From contig JAFAYV010000028.1 in the NCBI GenBank assembly GCA_019240115.1, positions 1 through 34,324 on the forward strand: a stretch of 34,324 bases of DNA, written 5' to 3'. This document shows positions 16,259 to 24,686 of this stretch, one piece after another (the stretch's first letter is position 1; each line of letters opens with the position of its first letter). The notes beneath the pieces are model-generated. The model had not been told where the DNA came from, searched no databases, and worked only from the letters and a program-made list of their open reading frames with translations. The DNA is from Solirubrobacterales bacterium (GTDB lineage: Bacteria > Actinomycetota > Thermoleophilia > Solirubrobacterales > Solirubrobacteraceae). The translations under genes were made by a program, and so were the position numbers.

Positions 16259-17143
16259 TCAGCCGTCGGCGAGCACCCGCGCGGCGGCGCGCAGCACGCC
16301 GGCGCGGTCCTTGTGCGCGCGCTCGTAGTCGCGCGTGCGCTTGACCTGCTCGGAGTCGCGCCGCGCGAGGCGCTCGATGACCTCGGCGACGTTCAGCTCG
16401 TCGTAGCCCGGCCACGGCTCCTCGGCCCGGAGCGCGGAGATGCGCTCGAGCACGGTGCTGCGATTCTCGTGCCCGCGCTCGTAGGCGTCGATCGCGACGA
16501 GCTCGATTTGGGAGAGGGTGGCCAGGCGCGCGACGATCTCCTGGGCGTTGCGCCCGTCGTAGCTCGGGATCGCGAGGTCGTCCGGCGCGGGCGCCGCCGG
16601 CGCGGGCGTGGGGCTCTCCTCGCCGCCGGCGATCTCGGCGATGACCACCGCCGAGCTCAGCTTCGGGATCTCGCGCAGGATCCGGTCGAGCATCCGCTGC
16701 TCGTCGGCGAGGATCGAGCGCGCCAGCTCCGCCGTCTCCTGGTCGCCCACGGCACGGGCGAGCCGCTCGATCGCGGTGTAGCTGGCGATCTCCCACGCCT
16801 CGGCGGCATACACGTCCCTCGCGTTGCGCAGGACCTTGTCCTCGCCACCGGACCCCCGGAGCAGATCGAACGGAGCCTTGCTGACGGCCAGCGCCTGGCC
16901 GAACATGTCCTCCCAGAAGCCGACGACCGCGGTCACCGGGTTGGCGCGCTCGCCGAGCTGCTCCAGGCGCTTGCCCACCCGAGCGCGATGGTCGCGGGTC
17001 TCGGCGAGATGCCGCTCGAGCGCCGAGCGGTAGTCGCCGCTCGGGGTCATGGGAATCTGGGACTGCAGCAACCGGACGAGCGCGTCCTCGCTCGCTCGGG
17101 CCTCCGACAGATAGCGCAGCAGCTTTCTCACCGACACGTCCAT
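16259..17143 (-). CDS. Ferritin-like (DUF892-type) helical protein with a duplicated C-terminal module
   Basis: This 294-residue protein is predicted to be almost all helix. Residues 1-165 resemble the ferritin-like DUF892/YciF group (VRKLLRYLSEARASEDALV, RHLAETRDHRARVGKRLEQLG, AAEAWEIASYTAIERLA, LADEQRMLDRIL), though I cannot confirm metal ligands. After an Ala/Pro linker come two copies of one module of about 48 residues, starting SYDGRNAQEIVARL and GYDELNVAEVIERL and ending YERGHENRSTVLERI and YERAHKDRAGVLRAA. A LexA-type box covers its promoter, so damage-induced expression is likely. Function is unknown; a stress-related role is inferred. Confidence 0.8.
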   Translation of the reverse strand: MDVSVRKLLRYLSEARASEDALVRLLQSQIPMTPSGDYRSALERHLAETRDHRARVGKRLEQLGERANPVTAVVGFWEDMFGQALAVSKAPFDLLRGSGGEDKVLRNARDVYAAEAWEIASYTAIERLARAVGDQETAELARSILADEQRMLDRILREIPKLSSAVVIAEIAGGEESPTPAPAAPAPDDLAIPSYDGRNAQEIVARLATLSQIELVAIDAYERGHENRSTVLERISALRAEEPWPGYDELNVAEVIERLARRDSEQVKRTRDYERAHKDRAGVLRAAARVLADG

Positions 17144-17181
17144 GGGCTCATCCGATCACTCGAGGTGTACGAACGAACCCC

Positions 17182-17203
17182 ACCATAGACGAACGCGTGT
17201 TCG
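17182..17203 (-). promoter_or_regulatory. LexA (SOS) box with adjacent -10 for the ferritin-like gene
   Basis: CGAAC-GCGT-GTTCG at 17190-17203 matches the actinobacterial/Gram-positive LexA operator core CGAAC-N4-GTTCG; only the outermost bases (A and C) differ from the full TCGAAC-N4-GTTCGA. On the minus strand TATGGT at 17187-17182 makes a good -10 box directly beside it. Bound LexA would block this promoter. The box begins 47 bases upstream of the ATG at 17143. The rest of the 17144-17319 gap holds nothing else I can assign. Confidence 0.65.
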
Positions 17204-17319
17204 CAGTCGCGCGACCTCGCGGACACTGGGTCGGCGGAAGGCCGACCGCGAAGCCGATCGCGAGCATGACCAAGGAGCGTGGTCGCCGTCCCTCGCCGTG
17301 GTCCAGCGCGTGGAAGCGG

Positions 17320-17823
17320 TCACCTCTCGCTCGCGGTGGCGTCGAGGCGCTCGGCGATCACCACCGCCGCGCGCTCCTGCGCGGCGTACGTCGCGCGCAG
17401 CGCCGGCTCGACCTCGGCGTCCTCGGCGCTGACCGGCGGCGGATGATCCATCAGCAGCGCCCGCACTTGCCCGCCGAGCGACTCCCCGCCCACGACGTCG
17501 GCGAGCCCGGTCAGTGCGTCGGCGCGCACCCGCGCCCCCTCGACGAAGGAGCCGATCACCGTCTCGCGGGTCAGCGGCACCCGGCCGAACACCCGCGCGT
17601 GCAGGACGGCGGGATTGACCGCGTGCGGACGGACGAGGTCGCGGCGGTCGTTGGCGGTCATGCCGGCGGCGATCGCCAGGTAATCGATCGCCCGGGTCAC
17701 GCCCTGGGCATCGACGGGCAGCGAGGCCTGCAGCTCGGGCGTCAGGCGCGAGCGCAGCGTCGCGTGCTCGGCGGCCGCGTCGCCGAGCAGCGCCTCGACG
17801 CGATCACGGTGCCTGCGATCCAT
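17320..17823 (-). CDS. Hypothetical helical protein
   Basis: I do not recognise this 167-residue protein. It is soluble, Ala- and Arg-rich, and probably mostly helical (for example RVEALLGDAAAEHATLRSRL and TRAIDYLAIAAGM). The ATG at 17823 was chosen; a GTG three codons earlier and a TTG eight codons earlier are also in frame. Its start overlaps the tail of the acyl-CoA dehydrogenase pseudogene by 20 bases, an arrangement typical of coupled genes, so it may once have been part of that operon. Codon use looks like that of its neighbours. Confidence 0.6.
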   Translation of the reverse strand: MDRRHRDRVEALLGDAAAEHATLRSRLTPELQASLPVDAQGVTRAIDYLAIAAGMTANDRRDLVRPHAVNPAVLHARVFGRVPLTRETVIGSFVEGARVRADALTGLADVVGGESLGGQVRALLMDHPPPVSAEDAEVEPALRATYAAQERAAVVIAERLDATASER

Positions 17824-18843
17824 CTCGTCCACGGTAGTCGGCGCCAAGCTTGCGCAGCAGCCCGCGCTTGATCGCCGGGCGTTGGTCGAAGGTCAGCAGG
17901 AAGCCCGCCTCGCGGTAGCGGCGTGGCCCGGCGGAGGCGGCGAGCACCCGGGACTGCCGGCGGCGGCGAGCTCGATGCCGGCAGCTTGGAGAGCGAAGGC
18001 GGCGATCCGCGCGCGCACCGACCCGATCCCGTCCATATCGGCGCTGGCAAGCTCGTCGCGCAGCGTCACGAGCCGGGCCGCCAGCCGCTCGTCGTCGAGC
18101 TCTGAGAGGCATCGCGCCGCCAGTCCGAGGCCGAGCGCCCCGTTGCGCCACAGGCCGTCGCCGTCGGCCCAGCCCGCGTGCGGCTCGACGGCGATGACCC
18201 GGCGCTCGGGCACCGTCACGCCGCCGAAGCGCAGCGAGCCGGTGGCGCTCCCCCGGACGGCGAGCAGCTCGAGCGGCGAGAACTGCAGGCCCGGCGCCGG
18301 CACGTCGACGACGGCGCGCACGATCCGCTCGTCCGCCGTGCGGGCGACGACGAGCGCGGTGTCGACCGTCCCGTCGCCGGTGAACCAGAGCGCCTCTCCA
18401 TGCAACCTTCACCGGCCGGCGGTCGCGGTGGCGATCAGGGTCGCGGGCCCCGGCCGCAGCCGGCGAGGACGAGCCCGCCGCGGCGCCGGCCCGTGCACCG
18501 ATCGGGCGCAAGCTCGTCACGCAGCGGACACGGGGCGCCGGTGACCGCGCCGACGACTCCATGGTGCTGGACGGACTCCATGGTGCTGGACGAAGATGAA
18601 CGTCGTCTTCAGACAGCCGCAGGCGAGCGCCTCGATCACCGCGCAGGTCTCGGCGAGGTCGGCGTCGAGGCCGCCGGCGGCGCGGGGTCCGACGAGCCCG
18701 TACAGACCGGCGGCGGCGATCGCGTCGAGCTGGTCGACCGGCGGCCCGCCGTCGCGATCGACCGCGTCGCACACCGGCGACAGGACCTCACGCGCCACCC
18801 GTCGGGCGGCGACCACGGCCCGCTCGCGGCGAGGCGCGCTCAT
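17804..18843 (-). pseudogene. Acyl-CoA dehydrogenase, broken by a tandem duplication, frameshifts and a stop
   Basis: Pieces of one acyl-CoA dehydrogenase follow each other in different frames. The start MSAPRRERAVVAARRVAREV and FVQHHGV lie at the upstream end; LHGEALWFTGDGTVDTALVVA and the mid-domain are in the middle; and REAGFLLTFDQRPAIKRGLL is the C-terminus. Lesions I can see are a perfect 19-bp tandem duplication (18555-18592), which shifts the frame; a frameshift near 18451-18465; an in-frame TGA at 18411-18413, probably from TGG; and a one-base frameshift near 17945-17960. Removing one 19-bp copy restores VQHHGVVGAVTG in frame. The protein would have oxidised an acyl-CoA. Assembly error could explain one lesion but hardly all. 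Confidence 0.8.
18555..18592. repeat. Perfect 19-bp tandem duplication inside the acyl-CoA dehydrogenase pseudogene
   Basis: GACTCCATGGTGCTGGACG occurs twice without a gap (18555-18573 and 18574-18592). Nineteen is not a multiple of three, so the duplication alone would destroy the reading frame. The perfect identity suggests it is recent. Confidence 0.95.
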
Positions 18844-18856
18844 CCTCCACCTATAG

Positions 18857-19249
18857 CGCGGCTGCCAGGCGGCGGCGCGCAAGATGGTCGCGGGACGCGG
18901 CGGCGCGATCGTCAACATCTCGGGCGTCGCCGGGCTGCGCGGCGCCGGGGACTTCACGACCTACTGCGCCTGCAAGGGAGGGGTGCGGCTGTTGACCGAT
19001 TCGCTGGCCAAGGCGCTCGGGCCCCGCGGCGTGCGGGTCAACGCCGTCCATCCGGGGCTGATCGACACCGCGATGGTCAACCGGGACCTGCCGCTGGCCA
19101 CCGAGTGCGATGCCGGCGCGGTGCCGCTGCAGCGCTTCGGCGCCCCCGACGACGTGGCCGATGCGATCGTATACCTCGCCAGCGACCGGTCGGCACACGT
19201 CTCGGGCGCCGCGCTCGTCGTCGACGGCGGCGAGTTCTCGGCCATCTGA
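18857..19249 (+). pseudogene. N-terminally truncated short-chain dehydrogenase (SDR) remnant
   Basis: Homology to classical SDRs begins abruptly at CQAAARKMVAGRGGAIVNISG, directly after an in-frame stop, and continues to the normal end LVVDGGEF. The catalytic YCACKGG (YxxxK) and HPGLIDTAM are present. The N-terminal Rossmann half with TGxxxGxG and NNAG, roughly 130 residues, is missing, so NAD(P) cannot bind normally. An ATG at 18884 could still start a 121-residue product. The break lies against the start of the divergent acyl-CoA dehydrogenase pseudogene, as if a deletion had joined the two. Confidence 0.75.
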
Positions 19250-19313
19250 GTCAACCGGGGCGTAATCGGGGTAGCCCGTGCTCGGCGGCCCGGCCGCCCC
19301 GCGACGGCAAACA

Positions 19314-19355
19314 AGCACGACACAGCGAGCACGACACAGCGAGCACGACACAAGG
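19314..19355. repeat. Tandem repeat, 14-bp unit, three copies, at the ribosome site of the SDR gene
   Basis: AGCACGACACAGCG is repeated at 19314 and 19328, with a third copy AGCACGACACAAGG from 19342. The last copy has changed so that its end supplies the AAGGAG Shine-Dalgarno sequence for the ATG at 19364. A change in copy number would alter the leader length. Confidence 0.88.
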
Positions 19356-19363
19356 AGACGACG

Positions 19364-20101
19364 ATGAGCGCGAATGACAGAGTGGCGGTGATCACCGGCG
19401 CCTCCAGCGGGATCGGCGAGGCGACGGCCCGGGCGCTGGCCCGGGACGGCATGGACGTGGCGCTGCTCGCCCGCCGCCGGGACAAGATCGACGCGCTCGC
19501 CTCCGAGCTCGGCGGCGACGGACGCCGCGCGATCGCGATCGAGACCGACGTCACCGACCGCGACTCGCTCCTCGCCGCCGCCCAGCGGGTGAAGGACGAG
19601 CTCGGCGGCGCCGACGTGCTCGTCAACAACGCCGGGCAGATGCTGCTCGCTCCCTTCTCCTCCGACCAGGTGCAGGAGACTCGGCGGATGATCGAGATCA
19701 ACCTGCTCGGCGCGATGGTCGCCACCGAGGTGTTCCTCGAGCAGCTTCGGGACGGTCCCTCCGACCTGGTCAACATCTCCTCGGTCGCGGGCCGGACCGC
19801 CCGCCCGGGCAACTCCGTCTACGCCGCCACCAAGTGGGGGATGAACGGCTGGTCGGAGGCGCTGCGCCAGGAGCTGGCGCCCGAGATCCGCGTCAGCGTC
19901 ATCGAGCCCGGGGCCGTCGCGACCGAGCTGACCGATCACATCACCGACGAGGAGGCCAAGCAGGGCGCCGAGCAGATGTATCAGGACGTCGATGCCATCT
20001 CCCCGGACGAGATCGCCGAGATCATCGCCTTCACGGTCGGCCGACCCGACGGCGTCGCGATCAACGAGGTCCTCGTCCGCCCGCGCGGCCAGGCGTTCTA
20101 G
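19364..20101 (+). CDS. Classical short-chain dehydrogenase/reductase (SDR)
   Basis: This 245-residue protein has all SDR signatures: TGASSGIGEATARAL for NAD(P) binding, DVLVNNAG, a catalytic Ser in VNISSVAG, and YAATKWGMNGWSEALR with YxxxK. It ends RVSVIEPGAVATEL and a short tail. Arg residues after the second strand (LLARRRDK) suggest NADP(H). The substrate is not evident; the closest general type is the YdfG/serine-dehydrogenase-like clan. AAGGAG six bases upstream of the ATG supports the start. It is followed after 16 bases by another SDR-fold gene, so both are likely cotranscribed. Confidence 0.92.
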   Translation: MSANDRVAVITGASSGIGEATARALARDGMDVALLARRRDKIDALASELGGDGRRAIAIETDVTDRDSLLAAAQRVKDELGGADVLVNNAGQMLLAPFSSDQVQETRRMIEINLLGAMVATEVFLEQLRDGPSDLVNISSVAGRTARPGNSVYAATKWGMNGWSEALRQELAPEIRVSVIEPGAVATELTDHITDEEAKQGAEQMYQDVDAISPDEIAEIIAFTVGRPDGVAINEVLVRPRGQAF

Positions 20102-20117
20102 GACCGAAGGAGCCGCC

Positions 20118-20783
20118 ATGACCACCATCGCGATCGTCGGCGCCGGCCCCGGCCTCGGGGCCGCCGTCGCCCGCCGGTTCGGGGCCGAGGGCTTCGCCGC
20201 CGGCGTCATCTCGCGCAATCAGGAGCGAGCCGACGGGCTCGCCGCCCAGCTCGTCGCCGACGGGGTCCAGGCGCGGGGGTTTGCCGGCGACGTCCGAGAC
20301 CCGGCCTCGATCGGGCGGGCGCTCGAGTCCGTGACCGAGAAGATGGGCCCGATCGAGGTCCTGCAGTTCAGCCCGCTGCCGCAGAAGGACTTCATGCGGC
20401 CGGTGATGGAGACGACGCCGGCCGATCTCGTCGGGCCGGTCGAGTTCTCGATCTACGGTGCGGTGGCCGCCGTGCATCAGGTCGTGCCCGGGATGCGCTT
20501 CCTCGGCGCCGATCGCGGCACGATCCTGTTCGTCAACGGCGGCACGGCGCTGCAGCCGCGGGCGCACCTGACCGGCACGAGCGTCGCCTTCGCGGGCCAG
20601 CGGGCCTACATCGAGCTGCTCCACGAGACGCTGCGCGAGGACGGCATCCACGTCGCCCAGCTCGTCATCGGCGGCGCGATCGTCGCCGGAGACAAGGACA
20701 AGGATCCCGAGGTGCTCGCCGGGGTGCTGTGGGACCTGCACGACAGGCGCGACCGCCTGCGCGTAGAGGTCGCCACCGGATAG
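20118..20783 (+). CDS. SDR-fold protein lacking the catalytic Tyr/Lys pair
   Basis: This 221-residue protein starts with a Rossmann motif IAIVGAGPGLGAAVARRF and NADP-type SRNQERADGL, followed by GDVRDPASIGRAL. The region where YxxxK should stand reads TGTSVAFAGQRAYIELLHETL, with no Tyr-x-x-x-Lys, so ordinary SDR catalysis is doubtful. It ends after AQLVIGGAIVAGDKDKDPEVLA, shorter than most SDRs. GAAGGAG before the ATG supports the start. It may bind nucleotide in a regulatory role or use other residues. It lies directly downstream of the classical SDR. Confidence 0.8.
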   Translation: MTTIAIVGAGPGLGAAVARRFGAEGFAAGVISRNQERADGLAAQLVADGVQARGFAGDVRDPASIGRALESVTEKMGPIEVLQFSPLPQKDFMRPVMETTPADLVGPVEFSIYGAVAAVHQVVPGMRFLGADRGTILFVNGGTALQPRAHLTGTSVAFAGQRAYIELLHETLREDGIHVAQLVIGGAIVAGDKDKDPEVLAGVLWDLHDRRDRLRVEVATG

Positions 20784-20883
20784 CGATGTCGCGCGCCGCC
20801 GGCGGTCGCGGGGCGGTGATCGGAGCCGGCTGAGCGACGACCGCCGTCCGGGGCGAGAGCCCGTGCTATGAATCGCCCGCGCC

Positions 20884-22284
20884 ATGGATCTCGATCTGCT
20901 CGTCATCGGCTCGGGTCCAGGCGGTCAGCGAGCCGCGATCCAGGCCGCCAAGCTCGGCAAGCGCGTCGGGGTCGTCGAGCGCCGCGATCGGATCGGCGGG
21001 GTCTCGATCCACACCGGGACGATCCCCTCCAAGACTCTGCGCCAGTCGATCCTCGAGGAGATCGCCGGCCGCGGGGCCGATCTGCCCGATCCGCTGCATC
21101 CCGAGCGCCAGCAGACCGCCTCGCTGCGCTTCCTCTACGACCGCACGGCATCGGTCGTCGCCTCCGAGACCGCCGTCGTGCGCGAGCAGTTCCGGCGCAA
21201 CGGCGTCGGGCTGCTGATGGGTGACGCGCGCTTCGTCGACCCGCACACGGTGCACATCACCGAGCCCGGCCACCAGCACGCCGAGTCCGAGGTGACCGCG
21301 CACAACGTCGTCATCGCCGCCGGGACCAAGCCGGCCCGCCCCGCCGACGTGGACTTCGACGATCACCACGTGATCGACTCCGACGGGGTGCTCCACCTCG
21401 CCCTGCCGGTGCCCAAGACGATGACGATCGTCGGCGGCGGCGTGATCGGGATCGAGTACGCCTCGATGTTCGCCGCGATGGGCATCCGGGTCACGCTCGT
21501 CGACGCCCGCGAGCGGCTGCTGCCGTTCCTGGACCGCGAGATCAGCGTCGCGTTGCAGTTCCTGCTGCGCCGGCGCAACGTCACCTTCCGCCTCACCGAG
21601 ACCGTGACGAGCGTCGAGCGCAAGCCCGACCGCGTGATCACGAACCTGACGTCGGGCAAGCAGATCGTCTCGCACACCCTGCTCTACGCCACCGGCCGCC
21701 AGGGCGCCGTCGACGAGCTGGCGCTCCAGAACGCCGGCCTGGCGGCCGACAAGCGTGGACGCTTGACCGTCGATGAGGAGTATCGCACCGAGGTCGAGCA
21801 CATCTTCGCCGTCGGCGACGTCGCTGGTCCGCCCGGTCTGGCCGCCACCGGGATGGAGCAGGGCCGGATCGCGGCGCTGTCCGCGTTCGGCGAGCCCTGC
21901 CAGCACCTGCCCGAGCTCGTCCCCACCGGCATCTACGCGATCCCCGAGATCTCGTTCGTCGGGCGCACCGAGGAGCAGCTGACCGAGGCCGCGATCCCCT
22001 ACGTCGCCGGGACCGCGTGGTGGCGCGAGCTCGCCAAGGCGATGATGATGCGCGAGGAGGAGGGGATGCTGAAGATCCTCGTCTCCCCCGAGGACCGGCG
22101 GCTGCTCGGCGTCCACGTCATCGGCGCCCAGGCCACCGACCTCGTCCACATCGGCCAGGCGCTGATGGATCGCGACGGCGGGCTCGACTTTCTCGTCTCG
22201 GCGGTGTTCAACTACCCCACGCTCGCCGAGGCCTACAAGGTCGCGGGCCTCGACGCGATGAACCGGATGCGCGACCTCGGGTAA
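20884..22284 (+). CDS. sthA: Soluble (Si-specific) NAD(P) transhydrogenase
   Basis: This 466-residue flavoprotein resembles E. coli SthA. It has an FAD motif (VIGSGPGGQRAAIQAAKLGKRVGVVE), a second nucleotide fold (TIVGGGVIGIEYASMFAAMG), an FAD-contacting IFAVGDVAGPPGLA and the dimer domain YAIPEISFVGRTEEQL. The disulfide of dihydrolipoamide dehydrogenases (TCLNVGC) is replaced by VSIHTGT, so both cysteines are gone, as is typical of transhydrogenases. It moves hydride between NADPH and NAD+ in the cytosol and balances reductant. Length is normal. It stands alone, 15 bases from the convergent next gene. Confidence 0.95.
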   Translation: MDLDLLVIGSGPGGQRAAIQAAKLGKRVGVVERRDRIGGVSIHTGTIPSKTLRQSILEEIAGRGADLPDPLHPERQQTASLRFLYDRTASVVASETAVVREQFRRNGVGLLMGDARFVDPHTVHITEPGHQHAESEVTAHNVVIAAGTKPARPADVDFDDHHVIDSDGVLHLALPVPKTMTIVGGGVIGIEYASMFAAMGIRVTLVDARERLLPFLDREISVALQFLLRRRNVTFRLTETVTSVERKPDRVITNLTSGKQIVSHTLLYATGRQGAVDELALQNAGLAADKRGRLTVDEEYRTEVEHIFAVGDVAGPPGLAATGMEQGRIAALSAFGEPCQHLPELVPTGIYAIPEISFVGRTEEQLTEAAIPYVAGTAWWRELAKAMMMREEEGMLKILVSPEDRRLLGVHVIGAQATDLVHIGQALMDRDGGLDFLVSAVFNYPTLAEAYKVAGLDAMNRMRDLG

Positions 22285-22299
22285 GACCCGCTCGCCCGG

Positions 22300-23538
22300 T
22301 CAGCCGGTCACGTGGCCGGCGATCTCCTCGGCGATGGCCAGCGACGACGTGGCCGCCGGCGAGGGGGCGTTGCGCACCCACACCACCCGGTCCGAGACGT
22401 CCAGGCGGAAGTCGTCGACAAGCGATCCGTCGCGGTCCACCGCCTGGGCGCGCACGCCGGCGGGCGCCCGGACCGCGTCGGCGGGGCGCAGCTCGGGGAC
22501 GTAGCGCTGAAGCTCGGCGATGAACGAGCGCTTGCGCACCGAGCGATACAGCTCGCCGGCGCCGGCCCGCCAGTGCCGGCGCATCATCCGCAGCGTCCCG
22601 GGCCAGGTGAGCGTCTCGGCGAGCTCGCGCGGGCGCCACTGCGAGCGGCGGTAGCCCTCGAGCGCGGTGGCGAGCACCGCGTTGGGGCCAAGCCACACCG
22701 AGCCGTCGACCTTGCGCGTCAGGTGGACGCCCAGGAACGGCAGCGACGGGTCAGGAACCGGGTAGATGAGCCCCCGCACGAGGCTTTCGCGGCCCGGCGC
22801 CAGGCTCCAGTACTCCCCGCGGAAGGGGACGATCCGCGGTTCGGCGCGCTCGCCCGAGGCGCGCGCGAGGCGGTCGGACCACAGTCCGGCGCAGACGACG
22901 ACGCGGTCGGCGGTCAACGTCTCGCCGCCGGCGAGATGGACGCGGCCCCGCCCGGCCCGGCCGCCCGCGGGCTCGATCCGGGTCACCGGGGTCGCGGTAC
23001 GCACGTCCCCGCCGGCGTCGCGGACCTCTGCCGCCATCGCCCGGGCGACGCCGGGGAAGTCGGCGATCGCGGTCACCGGCGAGTGCAGCCCGGCGACGCC
23101 GCGCACGTGCGGCTCGACCTCGGCGAGCTGCGCGCCCTCGAGCCAGCGCAGCCCCGGCACCTCGTTCGCCGTCGCGCGCTCGGCGAGCCGGCGCAATCGC
23201 TCGCGCTCGGACTCCCGGGTGGCGACGACGACCTTGCCGCACTCCTCGTAGGCGACCTGTTGCGCGGCACAGTAGTCGCGCATCAGGACCCGGCCGCGGG
23301 CGCACAGGCGCGCCTTCAGCGAGCCGGGGGTGTAGTAGATCCCGGCGTGCACGACGCCGCTGTTGTGCCCGGTCTGATGCCGGGCGAGCTCGGGCTCCTT
23401 CTCGAGGACGATGACCTCGCCGCCCGCATCCGAGCGCGTCAGCAGCCGCGCGGTGGCCAGCCCGAGGATCCCGCCCCCGACGACGACTACGCGCACCGTG
23501 TCCGACTCGATCGCCACCACATGCGACCACGATCGCAC
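22300..23538 (-). CDS. lhgO: L-2-hydroxyglutarate oxidase family FAD enzyme
   Basis: This 412-residue protein matches LhgO: the FAD motif RVVVVGGGILGLATARLLT, HQTGHNSGVVHAGIYYTPGSLKARLC, FRGEYWSLAPG, GLIYPVPDPSLPFLGVHLTRKVDG and the C-terminal VWVRNAPSPAATSSLAIAE. It would oxidise L-2-hydroxyglutarate to 2-oxoglutarate, donating electrons to the quinone pool. The start is uncertain: GTG at 23538 gives a 14-residue extension before the FAD motif, and GTG codons at 23520, 23517 and 23496 are also in frame. The last starts closest to the motif. It convergently faces sthA. Confidence 0.9.
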   Translation of the reverse strand: MRSWSHVVAIESDTVRVVVVGGGILGLATARLLTRSDAGGEVIVLEKEPELARHQTGHNSGVVHAGIYYTPGSLKARLCARGRVLMRDYCAAQQVAYEECGKVVVATRESERERLRRLAERATANEVPGLRWLEGAQLAEVEPHVRGVAGLHSPVTAIADFPGVARAMAAEVRDAGGDVRTATPVTRIEPAGGRAGRGRVHLAGGETLTADRVVVCAGLWSDRLARASGERAEPRIVPFRGEYWSLAPGRESLVRGLIYPVPDPSLPFLGVHLTRKVDGSVWLGPNAVLATALEGYRRSQWRPRELAETLTWPGTLRMMRRHWRAGAGELYRSVRKRSFIAELQRYVPELRPADAVRAPAGVRAQAVDRDGSLVDDFRLDVSDRVVWVRNAPSPAATSSLAIAEEIAGHVTG

Positions 23539-23616
23539 AGCGCTGCCCGCCTCGTCTCAGTCGCCACCGGACGGAAAAAGCGAATGCGGGGCTCGCGTTG
23601 CCCGCGCGGTCGGCGG

Positions 23617-24597
23617 TCAGAGCGAGCGCAGCGCCGGCAGCAGCTCAGCCTCGGCCCACCGCAGGAACGGCTCCTGGTGCGCGCCGCCGATCTGCACGAG
23701 GGCGACCTCCGTGAAGCCGGCGTCGACGAACCGCCGGATCGCCTCGACGTGCTCCTCCACATCGGGGCCGCAGCTCAACGCCTCCCCCACCTGCCGGGGC
23801 TCGACGAACGCGGTGGCGGCGTCGAAGGACTCCGGATTGGGCAGGTCCGCGTTGACCTTCCAGCCCAGGCCGAACCAGCGGAACTGCTCGTGGGCACGTC
23901 GCACTGCGGTCTCGCGGTCGGCGTCGTAGCTGAGCGCGAGCTGGCCGACGCGGGGCTTGCCCGCGCCGCCCGCCGCATCGAACATCTCGCCCAGCGCGGC
24001 GTTCGGCTCCACCGCGATCATCAGGTCCCCGTGGCGTCCCGCCAGCCGGCAGGACTGCTCGCCGGACACTGCGATCCCGATCGGAATCCGCTCGGTGGGC
24101 AGATCCCACAGCTTGGCCTGCTCGACGTCGAAGTGCGCGCCGCGATGGTTGACGCTCTGTACCCCGTCGAGCAGCCGGGCGATGATCTGCACCGCCTCGA
24201 CGAGCATCTCGAGGCGGACGCCGACCGCCGGCCAGCGCTCGCCGACCACGTGCTCGTTGAGGTTCTCGCCGGAGCCGAGCCCGAGTCGGAAGCGGTTGCC
24301 CGAGAGGATGCCCAGCGTCGCCGCCTTCTGGGCGACGATCGCCGGGTGGTAGCGCATCGTCGGGCAGGTGACGTAGGTCATGAGGCCGATGCGCTCGGTC
24401 GCCTGGGCGGCGGCGCCGAGGATCGCCCAGGCGTATCCGGCGTGTCCCTGCTCGGCGAGCCACGGCTGGAAGTGATCGGAGCAGACCGAGAAGTCAAAGC
24501 CCGCCGCCTCGGCGGCCACCACGTCGGCGACCAGGCGATCGGGTCGCGACTGCTCGGTCATCATCGTGTAGCCGAATCGGGTCATCGCCGAGTGCAT
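23617..24597 (-). CDS. F420-dependent luciferase-like (LLM class) oxidoreductase
   Basis: This 326-residue TIM-barrel protein resembles the F420-dependent glucose-6-phosphate dehydrogenase subgroup of LLM enzymes. It has FSVCSDHFQPW, RIGLMTYVTCPTMRYHPAIVAQKAATL, RFRLGLGSGENLNEHVVG and a final VQIGGAHQEPFLRW. The GSGENLNEHV stretch is close to the cofactor F420 site. Mycobacterial glucose-6-phosphate dehydrogenase has a similar layout, but sugar-phosphate residues cannot be confirmed, so the substrate is open. ATG codons at 24597 and 24585 both fit; the second starts MTRFGYT, closer to the family start. F420 use supports an actinobacterial host. Confidence 0.88.
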   Translation of the reverse strand: MHSAMTRFGYTMMTEQSRPDRLVADVVAAEAAGFDFSVCSDHFQPWLAEQGHAGYAWAILGAAAQATERIGLMTYVTCPTMRYHPAIVAQKAATLGILSGNRFRLGLGSGENLNEHVVGERWPAVGVRLEMLVEAVQIIARLLDGVQSVNHRGAHFDVEQAKLWDLPTERIPIGIAVSGEQSCRLAGRHGDLMIAVEPNAALGEMFDAAGGAGKPRVGQLALSYDADRETAVRRAHEQFRWFGLGWKVNADLPNPESFDAATAFVEPRQVGEALSCGPDVEEHVEAIRRFVDAGFTEVALVQIGGAHQEPFLRWAEAELLPALRSL

Positions 24598-24614
24598 CGC
24601 CGCCGCGGGCCGTC

Positions 24615-24660
24615 GCTCGCCTCGGCCGTGTCAGGACTGCTCGCCTCGGCGGTGTCAGGA
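24615..24660. repeat. Tandem duplication, 24-bp period, between the LLM enzyme and the membrane protein gene
   Basis: GCTCGCCTCGGCCGTGTCAG begins at 24615 and GCTCGCCTCGGCGGTGTCAG at 24639, one base apart in sequence. It sits in the gap upstream of the F420-type enzyme's start codon. No other feature is evident in that gap. Confidence 0.85.
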
Positions 24661-24686
24661 ATGGCGCCCATCGGCGTCCGTCGCGA

